Origin: Pseudooceanicola endophyticus | GTDB taxonomy: Bacteria > Pseudomonadota > Alphaproteobacteria > Rhodobacterales > Rhodobacteraceae | DNA length: 64,000 nucleotides | NCBI RefSeq assembly: GCF_018760365.1 | Contig: NZ_JAHIAB010000014.1 | Location: 62,001-126,000, forward strand | Reading direction: 5' to 3' | In this document: positions 8,449-17,961 of the stretch, piece after piece | How the letters are laid out: each line of letters begins with the position of its first letter | How positions within the stretch are numbered: the stretch's first letter is position 1 | Made by a program: the position numbers and the translations under genes | The notes under the pieces: generated by a model | Databases searched by the model: none | Seen by the model: only the letters and a program-made list of their open reading frames with translations | Told to the model about the DNA's origin: nothing

Positions 8449-11400
8449 TTGACTTATGACAGGGCATTGATCTTGGACGACACCGCATTCGACACCCCCA
8501 GCCCGGACCAGGACCAAAAGACGGACCTGCGCCTGGAGGTCGCCTTCGCGACCACCGCCAGGGTGAATTTCGCCTCGTCGCAGAACGGGGTCTCGGTTCT
8601 CCAGTCGCTCTGCCTGACCAATTCCGGCACCGAAGCGCTGGAGGGTCTGGAAGTCACGCTCGACAGCACCCCGGCGCTGATCCGGCCCCGGACCTGGACG
8701 CTGGACCGGCTGGCACCGGGGGACAGCCGCCAGATCACCGATCTGGAAACCCCGGTCGACACCGCCCTGCTGGGCGGTCTGAACGAGGCGGAACAGGGCC
8801 GTCTGCATCTTAAGGTCACGCATGAGGATCACATCCTCTTCGAGGAAACCCGCCCGATCGAGATGCTGGCCCGCGACGAATGGGGCGGCATCGGCGAGAT
8901 GGCACATCTGCTCGCTGCCCATGTCTCTCCGAACGACGCGGTGGTGGCGGCGCTGCTGAAAGAGGCCGGGCGCCTGCTGGAAGCCGGCGGGCACAGCGGC
9001 GCCATCGATGGCTACCTCAGCCGTGATCCGGGGCGCGCCTGGATGCTGGCCGGGGCGATCTGGTCGGCGGCGACGGGCCTCGGGCTGACCTATGCGGTGC
9101 CGCCTGCCTCCTTCGAGGAACGCGGCCAGAAGATCCGCGACCCGGGCCGCATCCATGCCGAGGGGCTTGCGACCTGCCTCGACAGCGCGCTGCTGCTGGC
9201 CGCCTGTTTCGAGGCCGCCGGGCTGAACCCGGTCATCCTGTTCTCGGAAGATCACGCCTGGACCGGCGTCTGGCTGGAGCCGCGCGACTTCGGTTCCGTC
9301 ACCGAGCCCGACGTCATGAGCGTGCGCAAGGCCGTCGATGCCCGCGAATTCGTGATGCTCGAGACCACGCTCTTGACCCGGCGCCCCTCTGTCGGCTTCG
9401 AGGAAGCCGTTGCGGTTGCACGCGAATTGACCGCCGAGCGCAATGAGCACAACTTCCGCCTGGCGGTCGACATCCGCCGTGCCCGTGCCGCCCGCATCCG
9501 CCCCCTGGCCAGCCACCGCATCGCCGAGGACGAGACGGTCGAGGAGATCGCGGCCAGCCCCGCCGCGCTGCCGCGCCCGCTGGATCTGGGCGCGCTGCCC
9601 GGAGAGCTGATCGAGGAAGAGCCCGCCACCGCCGATGACCGGTTTTCGCGCTGGCAACGCAAGCTGCTGGACCTGTCGCTGCGCAACCGGCTGCTGAACT
9701 TCCGCGACACGAAACAGACCCTGCCACTGCTCTGCCCGGATGTGTCCGCGCTGGAGGACAAGCTGGCGGACGGGCACAAGTTCCGCGCCCTGCCGCTGAA
9801 GGACGAGGACCCGCTGGGCAACCGCGACCTGCTGGCCAGCCAGGAGCCGCAGATCCTGGAAGAGGTCGCCCGTGACGCCTTTGCGCGCGGCCAGATCGCC
9901 GTGCCGCTGACCGGCCGCGACACTGCGAACCGCCTGCTAGAGCTCTACCGTCGCGCGAAGAGTGACCAGCAAGAGGGTGGAACCAATACGCTTTTCCTTG
10001 CCGCAGGCTTCCTGCGCTGGAAGAAAACCGAGGGGGATACCCGCAGCTACCGCGCACCGCTTCTGCTGATCCCGGTCAAGCTGACCCGGCGTTCCGCCCA
10101 ATCCGATTTCCTGCTGGAGACCCATGAGGATGACGTGCGCTTCAACGCCACGCTGCTGGAATTCCTCAAGCGCGACTTCGACCTGAAGATCCCCGAGCTG
10201 GAGGGCGATCTGCCGCGCGACGACAGCGGCTACGACCTGCCGCGCATCTTCGACATCCTGCGCCGCCGCGTGCGCGACGTTGCCGGGTTCGAAGTGGTCG
10301 AGGATCTGGCCCTTTCGACCTTCTCTTTCGCCAAGTTCCTGATGTGGAAGGATCTTGTCGATCGCACCGACAGCCTGCGCGAAAGCCGGCTGGTGCGCCA
10401 CCTGGTCGACAACCCGACCGAACCCTTCCTGGCCGAAGGCACCCCCGGCCTGCCGCAGCCCGTCGACGTGGACCGCCGCATCGCGCCGAAGGACCTGTTC
10501 ACGCCGCTGCCGGCGGATTCCTCGCAGCTGTCCGCCGTGCTTGCCGCGCAGGAGGGCCACGACTTCGTGCTGATCGGCCCGCCCGGCACCGGCAAGAGCC
10601 AGACCATCGCCAACATCATCTCGCAATGCCTCGCGGTCGGGAAAACCGTGCTCTTCGTGGCCGAGAAATCGGCCGCGCTCGACGTGGTGCACCGGCGTCT
10701 CTCGGCCAACGGGCTGGCCGATGCGGTGCTGGAGCTGCATTCCAGCAAGGCCGACCGCAAGTCGGTGCTGGACCAGCTGGGCCGCAGCTGGGATCGCGCT
10801 TCGGACAGCTCTGAAGGAGAATGGATCCGCGTCACCGAGGGTCTGTCCGTCACCCGCGACCAGCTGAACACCTATGTGAACGCGCTGCATCGTCCCGGCA
10901 CCCAGGGCTTCAGCGTCTTCCAGGCCATCGGGCGCACTGCCGGCGGCGCCGCGCCCTTCTCCCTGCGCTTCGCCCACAAGGACTGCCACGATGCGGAAAC
11001 CTATGGCGCGCTGCTCCGGCTGGCACAGGATCTGGCCCGCTGCCACGAGATCGTCTCGGCCCGCGCGCCGCTGCCGCTGATCACCGCCGAGGACTGGTCC
11101 TTCGCCTGGCAGGCCGCCCTGCTGGACCAGACCGCCGAACTGGCCCGCGCCACCGAAGCCCTGCGCCAGGCCGCCGCGACGCTTTCCGGGCTGACCGGGC
11201 TGACCCATGACCCCGAGGCCAGCGTCGAATCCCTGGCGCCGCTGCGCGCCCTTGCCGTGCTGAGCGATCCCCCCGAGGACCTGAGCTGGGCGCTGGAACG
11301 GGACGTGGCGCAGCTGACCCGCGCCGGAGAGGACTTCCACGACCTGCTGAAGGCCTGCCACAGCGCCGAGAGCGGCCTTGCCGCCCGCTATCCGATGGAC

Positions 11401-14400
11401 CGGCTGGCCTCGATCCCGCTGGAACGGCTGGACATGGATTGGCGGCAGGCCCAGACGAAGATCTGGCCCTTCTCGTCCTTTGCAGAAGGTTCGGTGCGCA
11501 AGTTGCTGCAAACCTATGCGCTTTCCGGTTCCGCCGATCCGGCGCGCGACATTGCCGCCCTGCAGGAGGCACAGCGCCTGCGCGGCCAGATCGCGGACTC
11601 CGTCCTGGCCGATTGCCCGGTGACCGAAGGCGCCGAAACAGATCCCGAGCGTCTGAGCCGCTGGCTGGGTGCCGCGCGGGATCTGGCACAGGTGCTGGAC
11701 GCCCTGGCGCCCGCCGTCGGGGATCCCGCGCTCTGGGAACAGACCCGGACCCGCATCGCCACCGGCAGCCATCCCGCGCTGAGCACCGCGCGTCAGGCCT
11801 TTGCCGCAAGCCATGCCGACTGGATCCGCGCCGCCAGTGCCTTTGCCGACACCGCCGGGCGCGACCCCGCCGACATCGGCCTGAGCGAAATGGCCCAGGC
11901 GCTGGCCGACACGCTGGCAAACCGCGATCACCTGACCGACTGGACCCGCTGGAGCGCCGTGCGCGCCCGCGCCCGGGCCTCTGGCCTGACCCCGCTGGTC
12001 GAGGCGCTGGAGGACAACCGCCTGTCCAGCGCCGCGCCCGAGGCCTTCGCCGCCGCCTATACCGCCTGGTGGCTGCCCCAGGCGATGGATGCCGAACCCT
12101 GCCTGCGCGGTTTTTCCCATTGGGCGCACGAGGATGCGGTACGCCGCTTCCGCGCCCTCGACACCCGCGCGACCGAGATGGCCGCCGCCCAGGTGCTGCG
12201 CCGCATCCGCCACGGGCTGCCGGCGCGTGACAGCGTTCCGAAACGCTCTGAGCTGGGGACGCTGCGCCATCAGCTGGGGCTGCAACGGCCGAGCATGCCG
12301 ATCCGCAGCCTGATCCAGGAAATGCCCGACACCTTCACCCGGCTGGCGCCCTGCGTGCTGATGTCGCCGCTTTCGGTGGCGCAGTACCTGCCCGCCGGAC
12401 AGGCCGCCTTCGACGTGGTGATCTTCGACGAAGCCTCCCAGATCACCACCTGGGATGCCGTCGGCGCCATCGCGCGGGGCCGTCAGGCGATCATCGTCGG
12501 CGACCCCAAGCAGCTGCCGCCGACCAATTTCTTCGGCCGCACCGACGAGACCGAGGAAGACCTGCCCGAGACCGAGCGCGACCTGGCCTCGATCCTTGAC
12601 GAGGTTGCCTCGGCCGGGATCCCGACCCAGCAGCTGAACTGGCATTACCGCAGCCGCGACGAGGCGCTGATCGCCTTCTCGAACTGGCATTACTACGATG
12701 GCCGGCTGGTCACCTTCCCCTCGCCGCACACCGCCTCCGAGGCGGTCAAGCTGCACCAGATCGACGGCACCTACGGGCGCGGCCAGGGTCGCACCAATGC
12801 CGACGAGGCCCGCGCCATCGTGCGCCACACCGTGCGCCGGCTGCTGGACTGGCTGGGCCTGCCGGAGGGGGAGCGTCCGACCCTGGGCGTCATCACCTTC
12901 AACGCGGAACAGCAGGGGCTGATCCTTGACCTTCTGGATGAAGAACGCCGCGCAAATCCCGATCTGGAATGGTTTTTCGAGGATTCTCGGGAAGAACCTG
13001 TCATCGTCAAGAACCTGGAAAACATCCAAGGGGACGAACGCGATGTCATGCTGTTCTCGATCACCTTCGGCCCCGATCCGGCGGGCAAGCTGTCGATGGT
13101 CTTCGGCGCGCTCAACAGCACGGGGGGCGAAAAGCGCCTGAACGTCGCGGTGACCCGGGCCCGCCAGGAACTGCATGTCTTCGCCTCCGTGCGGGCCGAC
13201 CAGATCGACCTCAGCCGGACACGGGCGCTTGGGGTGCAGCACCTGAAGGCCTTCCTCGATTTCGCGGCACGCGGCCCGGTGGCGCTGCCGGCACAGGACG
13301 AGGGGTCCCTCGGGCCGGTGGAGAATGTCTTCGAAGGCGCCATCAAGGCGGCGCTTGAGGCCCGCGGCTGGCAGATCCGTCCGCAGATCGGCGTTTCGGG
13401 GTTCCGCATCGACCTGGGCGTCGTGCACCCCGATCATGCCGGGGTCTACCTGGCCGGGGTCGAATGCGACGGCGCGAGCTATCACAGCTCGGCCACCGCG
13501 CGCGATCGCGACAAGGTGCGCCAGGCGGTGCTGGAAAACCTCGGCTGGGCGATCTTCCGGGTCTGGTCGACCGACTGGTTCAAGACGCCCGACGCCGTGG
13601 CAGAGCGGCTGCACGAAACCCTGAGCGACCATCTGGAGGCCGACCGCGCCGCCCGGGCCGAAGCCGAACGCGCCAAGGCCGAGGCCCGCGCGCAATGGGA
13701 GCATCCCCCCGAGGAACCGACCGAACCCGCGCCCATGGACAGTCCGGCGGAGACGGAAGCAGAGGCCGACCGTTTCTTTGATCGCGACTACCTGCCCCGG
13801 CTCTGCACGCTGATCGCCGGGATCGTCGACCGCGAAGGCCCGATGCCGCTGTTGCTGCTGACCCGGCGGATCGCCGCGCTGCATGGCTGGCAGTGTCTGG
13901 GCAAGCGGATCTCGGAGCGGGTCGAGCAGGCGCTGGATCTGGTGGAACAGCACCCCGAGGGCGAGGTGACCTTCCTGTGGAGCCCCGGCACGCTGAGCGA
14001 GCGGATCGCCTTCCGCCCCGGCCTGGATCGCGGCCTGCGCGACATTTCCCGCGCCGAGATCGCCGACCTCTGGCACGGCCACGCCAAAGCCCTGGGCACC
14101 GGCTCCGATCCGACGCTGGAACTGGCCCGACTGGCCGGTGTCGGACGCCTTTCGGCCGAGGCGCGCAGCTATCTTGAGAGCTGCATCGCGTGGTGCCAGA
14201 GCACCGGCGCCGATGACCTGCCCGATCCCGTGGCGGATCTGGACTGGCCCGGCACGCCCTTCCCGACCGGCCCGTTCCGCTTTGTCGCCCTTGATGTCGA
14301 GACTGCGAACCACGACCGCGCCAGCATCTGCCAGATCGGCGTGGCCTGCGTGCGTCCCGACAACACGATCGAGACCTGGACGACCTATGTCGACCCAAAG

Positions 14401-14784
14401 ACCTCCCGCTGGGATTTCACCGGGCTGCACGGGATCTCGGGGGCGACGGTGGCGGGGGCCCCGGATTTCGCCACCCTGCTGCCGCTGCTGGACAGCGCGC
14501 TGAAGCGGCTGACGATCTACCAGCATTCCGGGTTCGACCGCAGCGCCGTGCGCGCCGCCGCCGAGGCCGCCGGCGCCGAGGAACCGGGCTGGATCTGGCA
14601 GAACAGCGTCACCGTCGCGCGCAACGCCTGGCCCGAGCTGACCGGAAATGGCGGACATGGGCTCGCCTCTCTCAAGACGCATTTGGGGCTGAGCTTTGAT
14701 CACCACGATGCCGGAGAGGACGCCCGCGCCGCCGCCGAAGTCGTGCTGCGCGCCGAAGGCGTCCTGCCGGACTTCCGGCCCTGA
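8449..14784 (+). CDS. Giant DUF4011-SF1 helicase-Vsr/PD-(D/E)XK-DUF3320-DEDDh exonuclease fusion (candidate anti-phage protein)
   Basis: One uninterrupted protein of about 2,111 residues. Domains in order: an N-terminal beta-rich segment (1-150); a transglutaminase/papain-like segment with A-T-C-L-D (C243) and H-A-W (H269); the DUF4011 signature R-W-Q-R-K-L-L-D-L-S-L-R-N-R-L-L-N-F from residue 401; an SF1 helicase with Walker A GPPGTGKS (710-717), DEAS Walker B (1327-1330), GDPKQLPP (1351-1358), IQGDERD (1526-1532) and the VAVTRAR arginine-finger motif (1566-1572). Next come a PD-(D/E)XK/Vsr-like nuclease (E1629, D1655, E1672-x-D1674), DUF3320 (about 1775-1880) and a DnaQ-like exonuclease (D1949-x-E1951, D2030, H2086, D2091). 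DUF4011-helicase-Vsr-DUF3320 proteins are known as single-gene anti-phage systems (named Hhe in some schemes). The exonuclease tail is not part of that named core. No ATG lies near the start; TTG at 8449, 8467 or 8473 is used, and 8473 has the best-spaced AGGG. Confidence 0.93.
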   Translation: MTYDRALILDDTAFDTPSPDQDQKTDLRLEVAFATTARVNFASSQNGVSVLQSLCLTNSGTEALEGLEVTLDSTPALIRPRTWTLDRLAPGDSRQITDLETPVDTALLGGLNEAEQGRLHLKVTHEDHILFEETRPIEMLARDEWGGIGEMAHLLAAHVSPNDAVVAALLKEAGRLLEAGGHSGAIDGYLSRDPGRAWMLAGAIWSAATGLGLTYAVPPASFEERGQKIRDPGRIHAEGLATCLDSALLLAACFEAAGLNPVILFSEDHAWTGVWLEPRDFGSVTEPDVMSVRKAVDAREFVMLETTLLTRRPSVGFEEAVAVARELTAERNEHNFRLAVDIRRARAARIRPLASHRIAEDETVEEIAASPAALPRPLDLGALPGELIEEEPATADDRFSRWQRKLLDLSLRNRLLNFRDTKQTLPLLCPDVSALEDKLADGHKFRALPLKDEDPLGNRDLLASQEPQILEEVARDAFARGQIAVPLTGRDTANRLLELYRRAKSDQQEGGTNTLFLAAGFLRWKKTEGDTRSYRAPLLLIPVKLTRRSAQSDFLLETHEDDVRFNATLLEFLKRDFDLKIPELEGDLPRDDSGYDLPRIFDILRRRVRDVAGFEVVEDLALSTFSFAKFLMWKDLVDRTDSLRESRLVRHLVDNPTEPFLAEGTPGLPQPVDVDRRIAPKDLFTPLPADSSQLSAVLAAQEGHDFVLIGPPGTGKSQTIANIISQCLAVGKTVLFVAEKSAALDVVHRRLSANGLADAVLELHSSKADRKSVLDQLGRSWDRASDSSEGEWIRVTEGLSVTRDQLNTYVNALHRPGTQGFSVFQAIGRTAGGAAPFSLRFAHKDCHDAETYGALLRLAQDLARCHEIVSARAPLPLITAEDWSFAWQAALLDQTAELARATEALRQAAATLSGLTGLTHDPEASVESLAPLRALAVLSDPPEDLSWALERDVAQLTRAGEDFHDLLKACHSAESGLAARYPMDRLASIPLERLDMDWRQAQTKIWPFSSFAEGSVRKLLQTYALSGSADPARDIAALQEAQRLRGQIADSVLADCPVTEGAETDPERLSRWLGAARDLAQVLDALAPAVGDPALWEQTRTRIATGSHPALSTARQAFAASHADWIRAASAFADTAGRDPADIGLSEMAQALADTLANRDHLTDWTRWSAVRARARASGLTPLVEALEDNRLSSAAPEAFAAAYTAWWLPQAMDAEPCLRGFSHWAHEDAVRRFRALDTRATEMAAAQVLRRIRHGLPARDSVPKRSELGTLRHQLGLQRPSMPIRSLIQEMPDTFTRLAPCVLMSPLSVAQYLPAGQAAFDVVIFDEASQITTWDAVGAIARGRQAIIVGDPKQLPPTNFFGRTDETEEDLPETERDLASILDEVASAGIPTQQLNWHYRSRDEALIAFSNWHYYDGRLVTFPSPHTASEAVKLHQIDGTYGRGQGRTNADEARAIVRHTVRRLLDWLGLPEGERPTLGVITFNAEQQGLILDLLDEERRANPDLEWFFEDSREEPVIVKNLENIQGDERDVMLFSITFGPDPAGKLSMVFGALNSTGGEKRLNVAVTRARQELHVFASVRADQIDLSRTRALGVQHLKAFLDFAARGPVALPAQDEGSLGPVENVFEGAIKAALEARGWQIRPQIGVSGFRIDLGVVHPDHAGVYLAGVECDGASYHSSATARDRDKVRQAVLENLGWAIFRVWSTDWFKTPDAVAERLHETLSDHLEADRAARAEAERAKAEARAQWEHPPEEPTEPAPMDSPAETEAEADRFFDRDYLPRLCTLIAGIVDREGPMPLLLLTRRIAALHGWQCLGKRISERVEQALDLVEQHPEGEVTFLWSPGTLSERIAFRPGLDRGLRDISRAEIADLWHGHAKALGTGSDPTLELARLAGVGRLSAEARSYLESCIAWCQSTGADDLPDPVADLDWPGTPFPTGPFRFVALDVETANHDRASICQIGVACVRPDNTIETWTTYVDPKTSRWDFTGLHGISGATVAGAPDFATLLPLLDSALKRLTIYQHSGFDRSAVRAAAEAAGAEEPGWIWQNSVTVARNAWPELTGNGGHGLASLKTHLGLSFDHHDAGEDARAAAEVVLRAEGVLPDFRP

Positions 14785-14793
14785 CCCCAGGAT

Positions 14794-14821
14794 CCCGGGC
14801 GCGGCGAGGGTCGCGCCCGGG
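14794..14821. terminator. Stem-loop terminator between convergent genes
   Basis: A perfect 10-bp stem (CCCGGGCGCG at 14794-14803 with CGCGCCCGGG at 14812-14821, 8-nt loop) occupies the gap between the giant helicase gene and the convergent LysR gene. It can serve both directions. Confidence 0.7.
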
Positions 14822-14824
14822 GCT

Positions 14825-15709
14825 TCAGACCCGGAAGAAGTCGATGAAGGCGCGCAGTGCGGGCCGCATCTGGCGGCGCGACGGGTAGTAGATGTAGAAG
14901 CCATCAAAGGGCGGGCACCAGTCCTGCATCACCGCGATCAGGCGGCCCGCGCGCAGGTCTTCCTCCACCACGTCCTCGAAGACGAAGGCCAGACCCAGCC
15001 CCTTCAGCGCCGCATGGCGGATCAGCTCCTGCTGGGGCAGGATCAGCGGGCCGGTGACATCGACGCTGAGCGCGCGTCCGTCCTTCTCCAGCTCCCAGCG
15101 GTAGATCCGGCCACTGTCGAAGCGGCGGCGAATGCAGCGGTGCTGCGCCAGATCGCGCGGCACCTGCGGAGCGGGATGGCGGGCGAAATAGGCCGGGGCG
15201 CCGACGATCACCCCCCGGCGCGGCCCGCTGGCGCGCACCGCGATCATGTCGGCCTCAAGGCTTTCGCCCAGTCGCAGACCGGCATCGCAGCCGCTTTCGA
15301 CGATATCCTCGAACCGGTCCGACGTGCGCACCTCAAGCTCGATCTCGGGGTAGCGGGCGCAGAAATCCGGCAGGCGGCGCATCACCACCTCATCCGCGGC
15401 CAGCAGCGGCATGGTGATGCGCAACGGGCCCGAGGGCACCTCGGGGCGTTCGGCCACCTCTGCCATCGCCTCCGACAGCGCATCCAGCAGCGGCGCCACC
15501 CGTTCCAGCAGCCGCGCGCCTTCCTCCGTGGGGCGGGTCCGGCGGGTGGTGCGGGCCAGCAGGCGCACGCCCAGCCCCTCTTCCAGCAGCGCAACGGCCT
15601 GGCTGACCGCCGAGGGGGCGATCGCCAGCCGGTCGGCGGCACCGCGAAAGCTGCCGCAATCGGCAACGGCGCGGAACACCACGAGGCGGGAAAGATGTAC
15701 GCGATCCAT
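14825..15709 (-). CDS. LysR-family transcriptional regulator
   Basis: The 294-residue protein has an N-terminal LysR HTH (LSRLVVFRAVADCGSFRGAADRLAIAPSAVSQAVALLEEGLGVRLLARTTRRTRPTEEG reads through the whole HTH and linker) and an effector domain of the CrgA-like type (SGPLRITMPLLAADEVVMRRLPDFCARYPEIELEV). It is divergent from the aldo-keto reductase/SDR pair starting at 15803, with 93 nt between the starts, which is the standard arrangement for a LysR activator or repressor of the neighbouring operon. Effector unknown. Confidence 0.93.
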   Translation of the reverse strand: MDRVHLSRLVVFRAVADCGSFRGAADRLAIAPSAVSQAVALLEEGLGVRLLARTTRRTRPTEEGARLLERVAPLLDALSEAMAEVAERPEVPSGPLRITMPLLAADEVVMRRLPDFCARYPEIELEVRTSDRFEDIVESGCDAGLRLGESLEADMIAVRASGPRRGVIVGAPAYFARHPAPQVPRDLAQHRCIRRRFDSGRIYRWELEKDGRALSVDVTGPLILPQQELIRHAALKGLGLAFVFEDVVEEDLRAGRLIAVMQDWCPPFDGFYIYYPSRRQMRPALRAFIDFFRV

Positions 15710-15802
15710 TGTGCGGTTTTCTAGAACGACCCGATCAGATTTGCACGGATTATCTTAACAACGCTGCGGCGCTATCCCGGGGGCACAGAAAAGGAGATCC
15801 CC

Positions 15803-16795
15803 ATGATCAAACGTACTCTTGGCCCGCTGACCGTTTCCGCCCTGGGGCTGGGCTGCATGGGCCTGAGCCAGGCCTATGGTGTCCAGGACGAGGCCACCTC
15901 GGAGCGCACGCTGCAGCGCGCGGTGGAGCTGGGCGTCACCTTCTTCGACACCGCCGAAGTCTACGGGCCGCACCGCAACGAGGTCCTGCTGGGCCGCGCG
16001 CTTAAGCCCTTCCGCGACCGGGTGGTGATCGCGACCAAGTTCGGCTTCACCTACAACCGCGCCCGCACCGATTTCGGAGAGATCACCGGCACCGATGGCA
16101 GCCCCGCCAATGCCCGCGCGGTAGCCGAAGCTTCGCTGAAGCGGCTCGGGACCGAGGTGATCGACCTGTATTACCTGCACCGGGCCGATCCGAACGTGCC
16201 CATCGAGGAAACCGTGGGCGCCATGGCCCGGCTGGTCGAAGAGGGCAAGGTGCGCGCGCTCGGCCTGTCGGAAGTTCCGGCCGAGACGCTGCGCCGCGCC
16301 CATGCCACCCATCCGATCGCTGCACTGCAAAGCGAATATTCCCTCTGGAGCCGCGAGGTCGAGGGCAATGGCGTTCTGGAGACCTGCCGGGAACTGGGCG
16401 TGGGCTTCGTGCCCTTCAGCCCGCTGGGGCGCGGTTTCCTGACCGGCACGATCCGCGATGCGGCGGCGCTGCCGGCGGATGACTTCCGCCACCAGCTGCC
16501 CCGCTTCCAGCCCGAGATGGCCGCGCAGAACCACCGCCTCGTGGCGGTGATCGAGGAGATCGCGCAGGATCTGGGCGTCAGCACCGCCCAGGTGGCGCTG
16601 GCCTGGGTGCTGGCACAGGGCGATGACATCACGCCGATCCCCGGCGCCCGCACCCTGCCGCATCTGGAGCAGAACGTCGCCGCCGCCGCCCTCTCCCTGC
16701 CCAAAGCCGCGCTGCACCGCCTGTCCGACACCTTCGCGCCGGAACGCATCGTCGGAGAACGCTACCCGATGCGCTTTGAGGCGATGTCGAAATGA
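15803..16795 (+). CDS. Aldo/keto reductase
   Basis: The 330-residue (beta/alpha)8 NADPH-dependent oxidoreductase belongs to the AKR family related to YajO/Tas-like and plant auxin-induced reductases. Visible landmarks are LGCMGLSQAYG at the N-terminus, FFDTAEVYGPHRNEVLLGRAL with the catalytic Asp and Tyr, IATKFGF with the catalytic Lys, YYLHRADPNVPIEET with His, and the cofactor segment ITPIPGARTLPHLEQNV. A strong AAAAGGAGAT site precedes the ATG. It overlaps the next gene by 4 nt, forming a two-gene oxidoreductase operon under the divergent LysR gene. The substrate is not determinable. Confidence 0.93.
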   Translation: MIKRTLGPLTVSALGLGCMGLSQAYGVQDEATSERTLQRAVELGVTFFDTAEVYGPHRNEVLLGRALKPFRDRVVIATKFGFTYNRARTDFGEITGTDGSPANARAVAEASLKRLGTEVIDLYYLHRADPNVPIEETVGAMARLVEEGKVRALGLSEVPAETLRRAHATHPIAALQSEYSLWSREVEGNGVLETCRELGVGFVPFSPLGRGFLTGTIRDAAALPADDFRHQLPRFQPEMAAQNHRLVAVIEEIAQDLGVSTAQVALAWVLAQGDDITPIPGARTLPHLEQNVAAAALSLPKAALHRLSDTFAPERIVGERYPMRFEAMSK

Positions 16796-17508
16796 GCCGC
16801 TTTGCCGGCAAGCGCATCCTGATCACCGGCGGCACGCGGGGGATCGGGCGAGCCGGGGCGCGGGCGATCCGCGATGCGGGTGGCACAGTGCTGGTCACCG
16901 GGCGCGGGCCCGACCTTCCCGACCTCGGCCCCGGGGTGGAGGTGCTGGCGGATGACGCCGCCGATCCCGACACCGGGATCGCCCTGGCCGCGCGGGCCGG
17001 GGCGCTGGACGGGCTCTGGCTGAATGCCGCCCGGGCCGAGGTCGCGCCCCCCGAAGCCCTGACGCCCGAGGGGTTCGACCGGCTGATCGCGCTGAACCTG
17101 CGCGGGCCGATGCTGCAATTCGCCCGGCTTCAGGGGCAGCTGCGGCCCGGCGCCTCGGTGGTGGTGACGGCCTCCAGCAGCGCCTACGAGGGCGCGGCGG
17201 ACACCGCGCTCTACGGTGCCAGCAAGGCCGGGCTGATCGCTGCGGTGCGCTCCTGGGCGCGGGCGATGGCGCCCCGGGGCATCCGGGTCAACGCCCTGGT
17301 GCCCGGCCCCGTCGCCACCGCCTTTCGCGATGCCCTTGATCCGGCGCTCCGCGCGGGGTTCGAGGCCGCCGTGATGGCCGCCGTTCCGCTGGGCCGCCCC
17401 GGCCTGCCCGAGGAAGCCGCCGAGGTCGCGCTGTTCCTGCTCTCCGACGCCTCGGCCTATGTCACCGGCAGCCAGTACGCGGTCGACGGCGGGATGCTGA
17501 TGCGCTGA
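16792..17508 (+). CDS. Short-chain dehydrogenase/reductase (SDR)
   Basis: The 238-residue classical SDR has the Rossmann glycine motif ITGGTRGIGRAG at residues 11-22, the NAA-type motif in LWLNAARAE, the catalytic serine in VVTASSSAYEG, the catalytic Y-x-x-x-K in ALYGASKAG and the C-terminal YVTGSQYAVDGG. The start overlaps the aldo-keto reductase stop in ATGA, so the two proteins are made together. Reaction: NAD(P)-dependent oxidation or reduction of an unknown alcohol or ketone, possibly consecutive with the AKR step. Confidence 0.92.
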   Translation: MSRFAGKRILITGGTRGIGRAGARAIRDAGGTVLVTGRGPDLPDLGPGVEVLADDAADPDTGIALAARAGALDGLWLNAARAEVAPPEALTPEGFDRLIALNLRGPMLQFARLQGQLRPGASVVVTASSSAYEGAADTALYGASKAGLIAAVRSWARAMAPRGIRVNALVPGPVATAFRDALDPALRAGFEAAVMAAVPLGRPGLPEEAAEVALFLLSDASAYVTGSQYAVDGGMLMR

Positions 17509-17961
17509 GCGGCGGTCCGCTATCTGGCACGCCCTGCGATCGCGGCAGAACCGGCCCGCCCCGGCGGGTTCTGCCGCGCCCAGGGCGCCGTCGCCCATTT
17601 CCCGGGCGCCCCAAAGTCCGCAATCCTACGTTGAATATGCAGCAGCGGGGCGCCGAGGCGGAAATTTGCCGTTTCCATATGCCTCCGGGACTGCGCCGGG
17701 GCCGCACATGCCGCAATTCAGTGGCGCACCGCGCCGTATCGCCGCACTGCGGCAAGCCCTCCTGGAGATCGCCGGGGGCAAGCCCTCTGGCATCAATCCG
17801 CCATGCCGGGCCGGTCCTGGGGACGGAAATGATCAACCTTTAGGTGTTTCAGAAAGGTTTCCCGCTTCCCCGGCGATGAGGGATCTTGAGTATTTCGCTC
17901 GGCCCGCCCTAGGTATTGGGCCAGAGTTACATCCTTGTGAAAAGCCGGAAACCACACCGAC
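17509..17961. other. 453-nt gap with a terminator and a possible promoter
   Basis: This stretch holds the terminator of the reductase operon (17541-17578). Further right there is a plausible sigma-70-like promoter for the glucan gene: TTGAGT at 17886-17891 and TAGGTA at 17910-17915 with an 18-nt spacer, about 46 nt before the start codon. No protein-coding character is visible; short frames inside are not supported by ribosome-binding sites. Confidence 0.45.
17541..17578 (+). terminator. Stem-loop terminator of the AKR-SDR operon
   Basis: A 12-bp perfect stem (17541-17552 with 17567-17578; arms CGCGGCAGAACC and GGTTCTGCCGCG) encloses a 14-nt loop that is itself GC-rich. It begins 33 nt after the SDR stop codon and has no T-run. 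Confidence 0.65.

Noticed and set aside
9937..14907. A 1,656-codon open frame on the minus strand opposite the giant helicase gene
   Set aside because: It is glycine-, glutamine- and arginine-rich without motifs, as expected from the antisense of a GC-rich gene with strong third-position GC; the plus strand has full helicase and nuclease motifs.
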